Under the pieces are notes generated by a model. That model saw only the letters and a list, made by a program, of their open reading frames with translations. It was not told the DNA's origin and ran no database searches. This document shows positions 18,386 to 28,200 of a stretch of DNA of 49,304 nucleotides, one piece after another. The position numbers and the translations under genes are program-made. This DNA comes from Crocinitomix catalasitica ATCC 23190 (GTDB lineage Bacteria; Bacteroidota; Bacteroidia; Flavobacteriales_D; Crocinitomicaceae). The stretch lies in the NCBI RefSeq assembly GCF_000621625.1, contig NZ_KK211320.1:3767-53070 (forward strand). Direction: 5' to 3'. Numbering within the stretch: the stretch's first letter is position 1; each line of letters begins with the position of its first letter.

Positions 18386-19614
18386 TAATATAAAGGAAAA
18401 ATAGTTAATCCGCTTCTTAATTTAGGTTCAATCCATGTTGATTTAGGCGGCATTATAAGTCCCTCATCTGCAACTCTTTTTAAATGTTCAACTTGAACAG
18501 GAAAAAGACCGAATCCAATTTTGAACTTTCCACTATTCACAGCGTCTGAAATTCCTTGCATACCTTTGTCTCCTTGAAGAAAGCGAATACGTGAATTTGT
18601 CTTTAGATCGGTAATATTTAAAATAGGTTCAAGAATGTTTTTTGTGAGGATGTCAGTATCTAATCTCGAAACAGGATGCGTTCGATCAAAAGTATCTTCT
18701 TTGGCAATTAATTTATACCATTTATTGTCAAGATACATACTCATTTCATGTAATCCTGTAGGTTTAGCATCTGCTTTATTCACTTCATTAATAATAAAGT
18801 TCGTTTGAATAGCAGCAATAAAATCAGCATTGCTTAATCCGTTTAAGTCTTGAATTAATCTATTATAATCGAGTATTTGTAATTTTTCTTCAGAAATATA
18901 ATAAGCCAAAAAATGATTTTTATTCGGGCTTTCTTTTTTATCAAAATTTTCAGCAAGTCGCGCTGAAGAGGCACATCTGTGATGACCGTCAGCAATATAA
19001 ACGTCGTCAATTTCGGTATAATATTCTTGAATTTGTCGAATACGATCTATGTCACGGATGATCCAAACTTCGTGTAATGTTTTTTCAGTAGAACTAAATT
19101 CATATTCTGGACGTTCTTCTGTAATTACATTAAATAGATCATTCAAATGGTCATGTTTGCGATGAAACAATAAAACAGGTTCAACATTGAATTCGACAAT
19201 TTTCAAGTATTGTGAAAATACTTCTTCACGCTCTGTTATCGTGTCTTCATGCTTCTTAATATGTCCTTCTTTATATTGATCGATAGAAGCACCACCAATT
19301 AATCCCGTAAACTGATGCCCTTCTTTGGTTTGTCTATAAAGATATAGGCATTCCATTTCGTCTTGAATTAATACACCTGCTCGAATAAATTCATCAAATT
19401 TATTCCTGATTTTCTGAAATCGTTCAGGCGAATTTGGCTTTGTTTTATCTCCAGTGTGAAATTCTGGATTAATTACATGTAAAAAAGTATATGGATTGTG
19501 CTCTAACTTAGCATCAAGAACATTCTGTTTATATGCATAAAAAGGCCTAGTTGCCACAAGGTAAGCTTTGTCTCTGGTAGGACGAATAGCTTTAAATGCT
19601 TTTATTACCGTCAA
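18385..19614 (-). CDS. DUF1015 family protein
   Basis: 409 residues, full family length. It begins MTVIKAFKAIRPTRD from a TTG start, the normal DUF1015 N-terminus, and there is no suitable ATG. The signature VYIADGHHRCASSARLAENF is present, as are YEFSSTEKTLHEVWII and FLQGDKGMQGISDAV. Conserved across bacteria and archaea; the motif suggests an enzyme with a ligand or metal site, but no function is established to my knowledge. Coupled by TAATG to the PLP homeostasis protein. In other genomes DUF1015 often sits near serine biosynthesis genes (serA, serC), but none is here. Confidence 0.88.
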   Translation of the reverse strand: MTVIKAFKAIRPTRDKAYLVATRPFYAYKQNVLDAKLEHNPYTFLHVINPEFHTGDKTKPNSPERFQKIRNKFDEFIRAGVLIQDEMECLYLYRQTKEGHQFTGLIGGASIDQYKEGHIKKHEDTITEREEVFSQYLKIVEFNVEPVLLFHRKHDHLNDLFNVITEERPEYEFSSTEKTLHEVWIIRDIDRIRQIQEYYTEIDDVYIADGHHRCASSARLAENFDKKESPNKNHFLAYYISEEKLQILDYNRLIQDLNGLSNADFIAAIQTNFIINEVNKADAKPTGLHEMSMYLDNKWYKLIAKEDTFDRTHPVSRLDTDILTKNILEPILNITDLKTNSRIRFLQGDKGMQGISDAVNSGKFKIGFGLFPVQVEHLKRVADEGLIMPPKSTWIEPKLRSGLTIFPLY

Positions 19615-19659
19615 TTTCTAAATTTTATTTGTTGCACGAAATTAATAAGTCCTTCACGA

Positions 19660-20067
19660 TTATTGATGAATTGTAGCTATAATTTTTCTTTTTGTTGATA
19701 TGTTTCGAAATTCAGCCAAATAAATTCCTTGCCATGTTCCTAATAATAGGGCGCCGTTTCTTATCGGAATTGAAATAGAGTGACCAGTTAAAATTGATTT
19801 AATGTGAGCAGGCATATCATCAGGACCTTCGTAATTGTGTTGATAATAAGGCTCGTTTTCTTTGATATTTCTATCGAACCATGCATTTAAATCTTCTCTA
19901 ACTGTCGGATCGGCATTTTCATTTATGCAAAGGCCTGCGGAAGTATGTTGAATAAAAAGATGTAAAATACCGATATCAGGGAGTGGGTTTACATGTTCAA
20001 TTATTTCATTTGTAACCAAATGAAAACCTCTCGGTTTTGAATTCAATTTAATTTCCTTCTGAATCAT
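19660..20067 (-). CDS. YjbQ family protein (UPF0047, secondary thiamine-phosphate synthase)
   Basis: 135 residues from the ATG at 20067; the frame also has a TTG one codon earlier. The UPF0047 block is clear: LHLFIQHTSAGLCINENADPTV, then the GPDDMPAHIKSILTG segment, and LLLGTWQGIYLAEFR near the end, which carries the family GTWQ motif. E. coli YjbQ has weak thiamine-phosphate synthase activity, but the physiological role is open. It starts 7 bp after the NlpC/P60 gene stop, so the two probably share a transcript. Confidence 0.9.
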   Translation of the reverse strand: MIQKEIKLNSKPRGFHLVTNEIIEHVNPLPDIGILHLFIQHTSAGLCINENADPTVREDLNAWFDRNIKENEPYYQHNYEGPDDMPAHIKSILTGHSISIPIRNGALLLGTWQGIYLAEFRNISTKRKIIATIHQ

Positions 20068-20074
20068 CAATCAA

Positions 20075-20842
20075 CTATTTAAGAATTTTTATTCTTCTTA
20101 AGCAAAGTAATTTATGCGTGTAATTTGAAATATCACTTCTATGAATTCCAATTTCATCAAATTTATCTATTCGAACGGCACCAGAAGCATGAATGATTTT
20201 ATCCCCTTCTATCAAAAGTCCAACATGATGCACCAAATCTTTATCGTTGATAAAAAAAGCTAAATCACCTTCTTTTCTTTGTGAGAAATGGATTTCTTCA
20301 CCATAATTGATTTGTTGAGAAGCATCTCTGCATATTTTCATTCCTAGTATCTTGTAAATATTTTGAATGAATCCAGAACAGTCTATACCGAAAATTGATC
20401 GCCCTCCCCATAAATATGGCGTATTTAAATAAGACATCGCAACCGTTTTAATATCTGGAATTTCTTTTGATAAAGTTTCTTTAAGTTCGTAAATTGAACT
20501 CCCAATTTTAATAGATTGCATTGAATAATTAGGTAAGGTTGATCCTAACATAATATGCTGCACACCTAATGGTCCTTCTATTTTAATTAATGGTTGGTTT
20601 AATACTTTAGCTGGTTTATTATGGTATTCATCAAACTCTTCTTGATTCAAATAAATCAATTGTTTTTCGTCCATCCATCCTTCATAATTGTCATGGTGAC
20701 AAATTATTTTAACCCAAGGTTTTTGAGTTTCAATTATAGATACACTCTCTCCAAATAATAGCTGTGTTACTATTTCAGCTCTATCACTACAATCGATACG
20801 AACAGGGGCTATGGATAAATGACAAACGGCAAAACTTTTCAT
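20075..20842 (-). CDS. NlpC/P60 peptidoglycan endopeptidase with N-terminal SH3-like domain
   Basis: 255 residues. Residues 1-75 look like a bacterial SH3 domain (SDRAEIVTQLLFGE, then VKIICHHDNYEGWM), followed by a second small beta domain. The C-terminal NlpC/P60 domain has catalytic C155 in GIDCSGFIQ, H206 in HHVGLL and H218 in KIIHASG, the expected Cys-His-His triad. YLWGGRS before the Cys is also typical. Such enzymes cut the gamma-D-Glu to diamino-acid bond of cell-wall peptides. There is no signal peptide (MKSFAVCHLSIAPVR), so it may act on recycled cytoplasmic muropeptides, like the YkfC group. First gene of the pair with yjbQ. Confidence 0.9.
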   Translation of the reverse strand: MKSFAVCHLSIAPVRIDCSDRAEIVTQLLFGESVSIIETQKPWVKIICHHDNYEGWMDEKQLIYLNQEEFDEYHNKPAKVLNQPLIKIEGPLGVQHIMLGSTLPNYSMQSIKIGSSIYELKETLSKEIPDIKTVAMSYLNTPYLWGGRSIFGIDCSGFIQNIYKILGMKICRDASQQINYGEEIHFSQRKEGDLAFFINDKDLVHHVGLLIEGDKIIHASGAVRIDKFDEIGIHRSDISNYTHKLLCLRRIKILK

Positions 20843-21022
20843 TAATTAATTCTAATATGTTAGAGAACTAATTTACAAAGATTCTAAGAATATACAGTGA
20901 TTTCTATGAAATACTGCGGCTATAAATGATAATTAGGATTCCCAACATATCGAAGCTAATATTAAAAATAACGGTCAAGTACCTGATTAAAAAACTAGTC
21001 GATCGATAGGGATATGCAGCAC

Positions 21023-21763
21023 TTAAAACCTCAAACTAAAATACCCCCCCATATAATCCGGATTCAACTGAGGCATAAAAGTTAAATCAAGCTGCTTTTC
21101 TTTTAAATTTTTAAAAGGATTCCAGTTTTTTAGCGGCTCAAAATGATAGATCGTATTGGTGACAAGCATCGCTATACCAGCTCCTAAAAGTACATCTGGC
21201 ACCCAATGCTTATTGTTTAGAATACGAATTGTTCCTGTTGAAATGGAAAATAAAAACCCACTGGCAGCAAGCAAAGGCGCCGTTTCTCTGAATTCATTAT
21301 ACAATACTTGACTTTGAACAAATGCTTGAGAGGTATGTCCTGAAGGATAGGCATTAAATGCACCGTTATTCGGTCGTTGAATTTTTAAACTATACTTTAG
21401 TCCCCATACTATTCCTGCCGTAATAGCTTCAGAGAATATTAAGTATTTTGTTTGGTTCCAAACTGTATTTTTAGCAGGAACTTTGAATAAATCTGCGGCA
21501 TACATCATAACTACAGGCGCATAGTGAATCCAATCATCAATACCTGTGTGAAAATCTTCATCAACTCGACTTCTAAATACCTTTTGTAAACCATATTTAA
21601 TAGAATCTCGCATTAAATCGACACTTAATAAACTCAAAGCAATAGGTGCTATAATTACACTTACATATTGTTTGCCAGTTTTAGTACTATCTCTTTTTGT
21701 AGTGTTCATTCCAAACGAATGAATGGACAGGATCAGTAATAGCGGGAAGAGAATGTTTTTCAT
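21023..21763 (-). CDS. PAP2-family membrane phosphatase
   Basis: 246 residues with an N-terminal signal or first membrane helix (MKNILFPLLLILSIHSFG). The three PAP2 acid-phosphatase motifs are seen: KIQRPNNG (motif 1), PSGHTSQAF (motif 2, with the acid-base His), and the RILNNKHWVPDVLLG block (motif 3, with nucleophile His and Asp). These enzymes remove phosphate from undecaprenyl diphosphate, phosphatidate or lipid A. Its start ATG overlaps the stop of acyltransferase 3 by 4 bp (ATGA), so the two are co-translated. Envelope lipid or polysaccharide modification is the likely theme, but the substrate is not known. Confidence 0.88.
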   Translation of the reverse strand: MKNILFPLLLILSIHSFGMNTTKRDSTKTGKQYVSVIIAPIALSLLSVDLMRDSIKYGLQKVFRSRVDEDFHTGIDDWIHYAPVVMMYAADLFKVPAKNTVWNQTKYLIFSEAITAGIVWGLKYSLKIQRPNNGAFNAYPSGHTSQAFVQSQVLYNEFRETAPLLAASGFLFSISTGTIRILNNKHWVPDVLLGAGIAMLVTNTIYHFEPLKNWNPFKNLKEKQLDLTFMPQLNPDYMGGYFSLRF

Positions 21764-22893
21764 TTTTTTTGACTTGGTTTCAAAGCTAAAAATTTAGATT
21801 CAATAAAACGATAGCTTAAACTAGAAATTATTAACGTTAAAGAAAGGTTTACGCCGAAATGTACAATAAGATATAGTCCAGGTTTGTTTTCAAAATCGGG
21901 TAAATATATCGCTGTTAAATACATGATTAATAAGTGGTACATGTATAGCCCATATGATATTTTTCCAAAATAATTGAAGAACTTCGTTTTGCCGAATTTA
22001 TAAAATGAATTTTTACCCAAACTTTGATCAATGATAACATAAGCAAAGAAAATGGATAGGATAAAACGTTCAAAAATGACCATTTGATCTGCGAATATTT
22101 TGTTTTTCGCGATACAAATAAACAATCCAAGGGCATAAATGAATATGACTTGCCATTGCTTTAAATTCTTTAGTTTCTCAATCCATTCTCGGCCTTTAAA
22201 GACTGACAATCCAACAAAGGCTCCAGTGAGAATATCTTGAGCAACAGCGATTGTGTGATAATAAAGGATGTATTCATCTTGCCAATGATATGTTCTAAAA
22301 ATAAAACAAAGAATATATAACACAAAGATTACAAATCCCAATTTCAACTTCTTAAGTCGAAGGAGAGCCCAGATAAGTACGCCCCAAAAAAGGTAAAATT
22401 GTTCTTCAACCGCAACAGACCATGGAACAGTTAAAAAGTTGATGGGGTCATTGATACCATGCCATATCTCATCAAAATTGGCTAAAAAAAGGAGGTAGTT
22501 AATTAATTTATGATCCGTATAATAATCTGAAAAGAGTAATGGGAAAATAACGAATCCCAAAAGAATAATGATAAAGTATAAAGGCCAGATGCGAAGTGTT
22601 CGCCGAATTAAAAATTTTGAAAGACTAAAACTTCCAAAATTTTTAATTTCCTCTAGAATCAAATATGTAATTAAAAAGCCGCTTAGTACGAAAAAGAAAT
22701 TTACACCTAAATTGCCTTTGTCAAAAATAACAAATAGAGGTTTTAGTAAAGTTATTTCCGTTAGCGAAGGATACGCAGCCTTTAACTGGTTAATTAAATG
22801 AAAGAAAAAGACCGAGAACGCAGCAATAAATCGCAAAGCATTCAAATTGTTGAAATAAGTCTTTTGTATTTTTTCGGTTGTGATGGATGTCAA
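21760..22893 (-). CDS. Acyltransferase 3 family membrane protein (OafA/YrhL-like)
   Basis: 377 residues with about ten TM helices. The family start NNLNALRFIAAFSVFFFHLINQ holds the active-site Arg and His. GNLGVNFFFVLSGFLITYLI and RRTLRIWPLYFIIILLG follow, and WSVAVEEQFYLFWG is the classic third block. Members O-acylate sugars of lipopolysaccharide, exopolysaccharide or peptidoglycan in the inner membrane. No ATG exists near the N-terminus; the TTG at 22893 gives a sensible start and is preceded by a TATATTTG promoter element at 22920-22927. It overlaps PAP2 by 4 bp and is divergent from lhgO. Confidence 0.9.
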   Translation of the reverse strand: MTSITTEKIQKTYFNNLNALRFIAAFSVFFFHLINQLKAAYPSLTEITLLKPLFVIFDKGNLGVNFFFVLSGFLITYLILEEIKNFGSFSLSKFLIRRTLRIWPLYFIIILLGFVIFPLLFSDYYTDHKLINYLLFLANFDEIWHGINDPINFLTVPWSVAVEEQFYLFWGVLIWALLRLKKLKLGFVIFVLYILCFIFRTYHWQDEYILYYHTIAVAQDILTGAFVGLSVFKGREWIEKLKNLKQWQVIFIYALGLFICIAKNKIFADQMVIFERFILSIFFAYVIIDQSLGKNSFYKFGKTKFFNYFGKISYGLYMYHLLIMYLTAIYLPDFENKPGLYLIVHFGVNLSLTLIISSLSYRFIESKFLALKPSQKK

Positions 22894-22907
22894 AACGTAT
22901 CTTTCAT

Positions 22908-22915
22908 TAATTTTG
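22908..22915 (+). promoter_or_regulatory. Candidate lhgO promoter -7 element
   Basis: TAATTTTG fits TAnnTTTG and lies 18 bp before the TTG chosen as the lhgO start. No TTG is seen at the expected -33 place. It faces the acyltransferase -7 element, which lies 4 bp to its right on the other strand. Confidence 0.4.
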
Positions 22916-22919
22916 TGGT

Positions 22920-22927
22920 CAAATATA
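22920..22927 (-). promoter_or_regulatory. Candidate acyltransferase promoter -7 element
   Basis: On the minus strand this is TATATTTG, an exact -7 consensus, 26 bp before the TTG start at 22893. The expected -33 place reads TTT rather than TTG. Confidence 0.5.
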
Positions 22928-22933
22928 CAGAAA

Positions 22934-24157
22934 TTGGAAAATAGAGAAACATTTGATATTGCAATTGTGGGTGGTGGAATTGTTGGCGCAGCAACATTCT
23001 ATAAATTACAAATGAGACATCCTGATTTAAAGATTGTCTTAATTGAAAAAGAACCAAAATTAGCGAATCACCAAACGGGACATAATTCGGGTGTAATTCA
23101 TTCCGGTCTGTATTATAAGCCAGGCTCACTTAAGGCTAAAAATTGTGTTCAAGGAAGGCATGAGCTAGTCGCTTTTGCAAAAGAACATGGAGTTGCTCAT
23201 GATGTTTGTGGTAAAGTTGTTGTTGCGACAAAAGAAAGTGAATTCCCGTTTATGGATAAAATTTTCGAAAATGGTATTGCAAACAATACCGAAGGCATTG
23301 AGAAAATAACGGGAAGTCAAATAAAAGATATTGAACCACATGTTGAAGGGATAGGTGGAATCTGGGTTCCTTGTACTGGGATTATTGATTTTGTTGGCGC
23401 AACAGAAAAAATGGTTGAAGTTGCTTTAGGAAAACAACCCGCGTCTAAATTGGTTTTAGGTCAAAAGGTGATTGCCATAAACGATAAAAGTGATCATAAA
23501 GAAATAGTTACTGAGCGATTGGTTTTTAATGCTAAAAAATTAATTGTTTGTGCTGGTCTGCAAGCGGATAGAATGGCGAAAAAAGACCATGTTAAACTAA
23601 AAGAAAAGGTCGTTGGATTTAGAGGTGATTATTATGAATTAACAGATGAAGCGAAATTCAAGGTGAAGAATCTAATTTACCCTGTACCAAATCCTGAATT
23701 CCCATTTTTAGGTGTTCATTTTACACGAATGACGAATGGTGAAATTGAATGTGGTCCTAATGCCGTGTTTACATTTAAACGTGAGGGTTATGGTAAGACA
23801 GACTTTAGTTGGTCTGATACTGTTGATGCCTTATCATATAAAGGAACATGGAAATTGTTTTTTGGAAATGTGAAATTTGGTATTGATGAATACCGTAGAG
23901 CGTTCTCAAAAAGACTATTCCTTAAAACATTGCAAACAATGATTCCAAGTTTAACTATGGATGATATTAAACCAGGTAGATCTGGCGTTCGAGCTTTATT
24001 ATTAGGCGAAGATGGTGATACCAAAGATGATTTTAGAATTGAACATACAGCAGATAGTATTCACGTGTTGAATGCACCTTCACCTGCAGCAACTGCATCA
24101 TTAGCTATAGGCGAATACATCGCAATAATGGCGGAAGACAAGTTTGGACTAAAATAA
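22934..24157 (+). CDS. lhgO: L-2-hydroxyglutarate oxidase/dehydrogenase (FAD)
   Basis: FAD enzyme of the DAO family that oxidises L-2-hydroxyglutarate to 2-oxoglutarate, a metabolite-repair or catabolic step. The FAD loop IAIVGGGIVGAATFYKLQ is N-terminal. The LhgO-specific HQTGHNSGVIHSGLYYKPGS and KAKNCVQGR follow, and the FAD-closing HVLNAPSPAATASLAIGEY is near the C-terminus. The frame is open from a GTG/ATG at 22880-22883, which would add 18 residues and overlap the divergent acyltransferase start. The TTG at 22934 (MENRETFDIAIVGGG) fits the family N-terminus better and has a -7 element upstream. Length is then 407. It converges with tsaD. Confidence 0.9.
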   Translation: MENRETFDIAIVGGGIVGAATFYKLQMRHPDLKIVLIEKEPKLANHQTGHNSGVIHSGLYYKPGSLKAKNCVQGRHELVAFAKEHGVAHDVCGKVVVATKESEFPFMDKIFENGIANNTEGIEKITGSQIKDIEPHVEGIGGIWVPCTGIIDFVGATEKMVEVALGKQPASKLVLGQKVIAINDKSDHKEIVTERLVFNAKKLIVCAGLQADRMAKKDHVKLKEKVVGFRGDYYELTDEAKFKVKNLIYPVPNPEFPFLGVHFTRMTNGEIECGPNAVFTFKREGYGKTDFSWSDTVDALSYKGTWKLFFGNVKFGIDEYRRAFSKRLFLKTLQTMIPSLTMDDIKPGRSGVRALLLGEDGDTKDDFRIEHTADSIHVLNAPSPAATASLAIGEYIAIMAEDKFGLK

Positions 24158-24175
24158 ATTTAATTTTATTTGCAG

Positions 24176-25204
24176 TTAAGGCTGAATTTTGAGTCTAGCG
24201 TCTGGAACAATATCTAGCGGAGCAAATTCTTTTGCTAAATATTTATAATGACCAGCAATTGCAATCATTGCAGCATTGTCTGTGCAAAACTCGAACGAAG
24301 GAATAAAAGTTGTCCATTGCTCAATTTTACCAATTCTATTTAATTCACTACGCAATAAAGAATTGGCAGAAACCCCACCTGCAATTGCTATTTGATTCAC
24401 ATTGTGATCCTTTGCAGCTTTAACTAATTTTTTGAAAAGTGTTTTGATTATCGTGTGTTGATAGGATGCACAAATATCCGCTTTATTGTTTTCTATAAAA
24501 CGGGCATCGTTTTTCATTTCCTTCTGCAGAAAATACAGCAAATTAGTCTTCAGGCCACTAAAACTGTAATTATAGTCTTTTATTGAAGCAATGGGGAATT
24601 TAAACTTATGAGGATTTCCATCTTTGGCAAACTTATCAATCAATGGGCCGCCAGGGTAGGGAATTCCCATGATTTTAGCCGCTTTATCAAAAGCTTCACC
24701 GGCAGCATCATCAATCGTTTGCCCTATAATTTTCATTTTAAAATAATCCTCAACTAAAACCAATTGCGTATGTCCTCCAGAAACTGTCATGCAGATAAAT
24801 GGAAATTGAGGATAAACATTCGTATCGTTACCTATAAAATGCGCCAAAATATGACCTTGCATATGGTTGATTTCGATTAACGGTTTATCCAATGCATAAG
24901 CAAAACTTTTAGCAAAACTTGTTCCAACAACTAACGAACCTAAAAGACCTGGTCCTCGCGTAAAAGCGATTGCAGAAAGATCTGATTTTTTAATGTTCGC
25001 CGCCTTGATAGCTTTTTGTACAACTGGAATTATATTTTGTTGATGCGCACGTGAAGCCAATTCAGGAACTACGCCTCCAAATTCTTCATGAACAGCTTGA
25101 TTAGCTACAATATTAGATAGGATTTTACCGTTCTTAATAACAGCTGCGGATGTATCATCACATGATGATTCTATTCCTAAAATTATAACGTCCTTTTCGA
25201 TCAA
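24176..25204 (-). CDS. tsaD: tRNA N6-threonylcarbamoyladenosine synthase subunit TsaD
   Basis: Transfers the threonylcarbamoyl group to A37 of ANN-decoding tRNAs, working with TsaB and TsaE. The 342 residues fit. Family blocks: ILGIESSCDDTSAAVI; VVPELASRAHQQNI; the metal pair H114 and H118 in INHMQGHILAH; VSGGHTQLVLV; DDAAGEAFDKAAKIMGIPYPGG; and FCTDNAAMIA near the C-terminus. There is no usable ATG; translation must begin at TTG 25204 (MIEKDVIILG) or a rarer codon. A -7 element TAATTTTG lies upstream on the minus strand. It is divergent from tamB, an arrangement I associate with Bacteroidota genomes. Confidence 0.96.
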   Translation of the reverse strand: MIEKDVIILGIESSCDDTSAAVIKNGKILSNIVANQAVHEEFGGVVPELASRAHQQNIIPVVQKAIKAANIKKSDLSAIAFTRGPGLLGSLVVGTSFAKSFAYALDKPLIEINHMQGHILAHFIGNDTNVYPQFPFICMTVSGGHTQLVLVEDYFKMKIIGQTIDDAAGEAFDKAAKIMGIPYPGGPLIDKFAKDGNPHKFKFPIASIKDYNYSFSGLKTNLLYFLQKEMKNDARFIENNKADICASYQHTIIKTLFKKLVKAAKDHNVNQIAIAGGVSANSLLRSELNRIGKIEQWTTFIPSFEFCTDNAAMIAIAGHYKYLAKEFAPLDIVPDARLKIQP

Positions 25205-25236
25205 TTGATTACTTTTACATAAAAATTAAACTATCA

Positions 25237-25244
25237 CAAAATTA
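25237..25244 (-). promoter_or_regulatory. Candidate tsaD promoter -7 element
   Basis: TAATTTTG on the minus strand fits TAnnTTTG and lies 32 bp before the tsaD TTG. The -33 match is poor. It sits inside the possible N-terminal extension of the divergent tamB gene. Confidence 0.4.
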
Positions 25245-25292
25245 CTGAAAATACTGAAAGGAACTGGTCAATTCTTCCATCTATTAATCGAG

Positions 25293-28200
25293 TTGGTGGT
25301 CTTAATTTTGGTATTGCTATTATTTGGCATCAGAACATCTGGTTTTCAGACCTTTTTAGCGCATCAAGCTTCAAGTTATTTAAGCAAAGAGCTAGGAACT
25401 GAAATACGAATTGATAAAGTTGATATCGTATTTGTTGACATCATCGATATAAAAGGCATTTATGTTGAGGATAAAATAAAAGATACTTTACTCAGTACCG
25501 GAGAAATTCGCGTAAATATTTCTGGCTTTGATTTTGCAATTCCAAAGATTGATATTGAAGAGGTACTGCTAGCGGATGCAACCGTCAATTTAATCAAATA
25601 TAAAAATGATACAACATTTAACTTTCAACATTTAGTCGATTATTTTGCGACGGAAAGCGAAGATACTTCATCAACAAAATTCGAGCTAAACGTTGCAAAA
25701 GTGATTTTGAGTAATGTCAACTTTAAATTCCACGACGAGAATTCAGAAGCTGTTCTAAATGGAATGGACTTTGCGAATATTGGCGTGAATAACCTATCTG
25801 GTACTTTGTCCCAATTCGGTTTACAGGGTGACTCTATTCTTGTAAAGGTTGAAGATTTAGGATTTGGTGAAAGAAGTGGATTGAAATTAGTAAACCTATC
25901 TGCGGATGTGCTTTATTCTCCGCAATTAATCAGTTTAAAAGATTTAAATTTAGGCTTGTCTCAAACAATTTTAAAAGCTGATTATTTTGAAATGCATACA
26001 CCTAATGGGAGCGAGGATTATAGTGATTTTGTGAATAAAGTTGTCATGCGTGGTAAAATTAAAGCTTCAAAAATAAACCTCGCCGATTTAGCCTTCTTCG
26101 TTCCGGATATTTACGGAATGAATAATACAGTGAATATTGATCATGTTGAATTCGACGGACCGGTTTATGGTATGTTATTGAATGAAACTAAGATTCACAT
26201 TCTTAATGATACGAAGCTTATCGGAGATTTTCAAATTCCAAATTTAAGTAATATAGACTCCGCAAGGTTCGAAGAAAATATTCAATTATTCACGACGAGT
26301 GTTGCAGATCTTGAAAAATTAAAACTCACTCCATTTTTAGAGGGGCAAGATTATCTTGAACTGCCAGCTAATTTTCACCAAGCCAATCTAATTCGTTTAG
26401 AAAAAGGTGTTTTTTCAGGTGTATTATCTAATTTCAAAGCAGCAGGTAAATTAAGTTCGGATATTGGGAATGTTTCGGCGCTAAACGGGATTCGATTTAA
26501 GCTAGATCAAAACAATGTTTACCATTATAATGGAATCGTAAAATCTAATCAAGATATAATATTAGAAAATCTAAACCTCGGATTAATTGCTGGTGATGCA
26601 TCACTTGGAATGTTGTCAGGATATATATCGATAAAGGAAGGATCTAAAGGATTTAGTACTAAAGATATGAAGCTCTTGCTTGATGGAAATATCTCTAACG
26701 TTACTTATAATAATTACACTTATAATAATATTTTAATAAAAGACGGGGTATATGCGAAGAGTCGTTTTGATGGTGATGTGAAAATTGATGACGAATATTT
26801 AAAAATTGATTATAGCGGATATGTTGATTTTAAGAAAGATTTAATATTCAATTTTAAATTAAACATAGCGCAGGCCGAATTTGTAAAGTTGAACCTTATT
26901 ACTGATAGTGTTCGACATGATCTTCAGACTGATATTGACGTGAATATAAGTGGAACAGACTTAAATAAGTTAACAGGTACAGCAAGAATTGCTAGTATCA
27001 ACTATAGTTTAGGTGAAACGAATTTTAAGGCAGAGAATATTAATTTGGCCATTACTAGAAGTGAAGTGAATGATAGCATTTTATTGCGGTCAGATATACT
27101 TGATTTAGATCTTGTAGGTAAGTTTGATTTATTAAAATTAACCCCTATTATTCAGCATCAATTGTCACACGTTATTGACCATTTTATTGAAGATACTGAC
27201 ATAGAAAAAACAGGTAATGAATATTTCGATCTTAAAGTTAATTTGAAAGATATAAATCCAATTTTAGCCTTTGTTGATACGAATATCACAATTTCAGCAA
27301 ATAGCCAAATTCTTGCCAATTTCAACGCTGAAAAAGAACAGTTATCCTTTGATGTTACCGCTGAAAAGGTGCAATACGCCAAAATGGTTTTTGAAAAAAT
27401 AAACTTACATAATTATTTTGATAGCACACGCGCAAATATTAGATACGAAATTGATATGGCGCAGGTATCGGATAGTTTAAGTGTAAGAAATGTTCTTTTA
27501 AAATCAGATATAAAAGACAATGTATTATTTACTGATTTTGGCTGGGACGGCAGCGGTAAAGTAGAGCCAGCATTTTTAGCATTTAAAACAAGTTTATCTG
27601 AAAATCAAGATGTTTTGACCGAATTTGATAATTCCTTCTTCTTTTTGCAAGAAAACAAATGGAATATTAGTTCATCATCCAAACTATTGTGGAATACGGA
27701 TATCGTAGAACTGACAGATTTTGATATCGAAAATGGTCCGCACTTAATTCAATTTAATGGAAAAGTATCCAAAGATCCAAGTGATTGGTTGTATTTTAAA
27801 ATAAAGGATTTTGATTTGGCAACCTTAAATGGATTATTGGGAGGAACAACTATTGGAGGTGTTGTGAATGTCGATGGTGGAATTTCAGATGTTTACGAGA
27901 ATATTAAGTTTATGTCTCTTTCAGAAATAACTGATCTTGTTGTAGATAAAGAAAAAGTTGGCGATATAATTTTAGACAATACATGGGATATTGAAAGCAG
28001 CAGTGTTGGAATTAAAGGAGCGCTATTAAGGGATAAAAAAGAAACCTTCAAATTCAAAGGAAATTACTTCACAAAAAGAGAAAAGGACAATTTAGATATG
28101 GATTTAATATTTGACAATACGGATATTGGATTTTTAAATGCTTTTTCAGATCCTGAACTGTATAAAAATATTAAAGGTATTTTAAACGGTTCGCTGCAAG

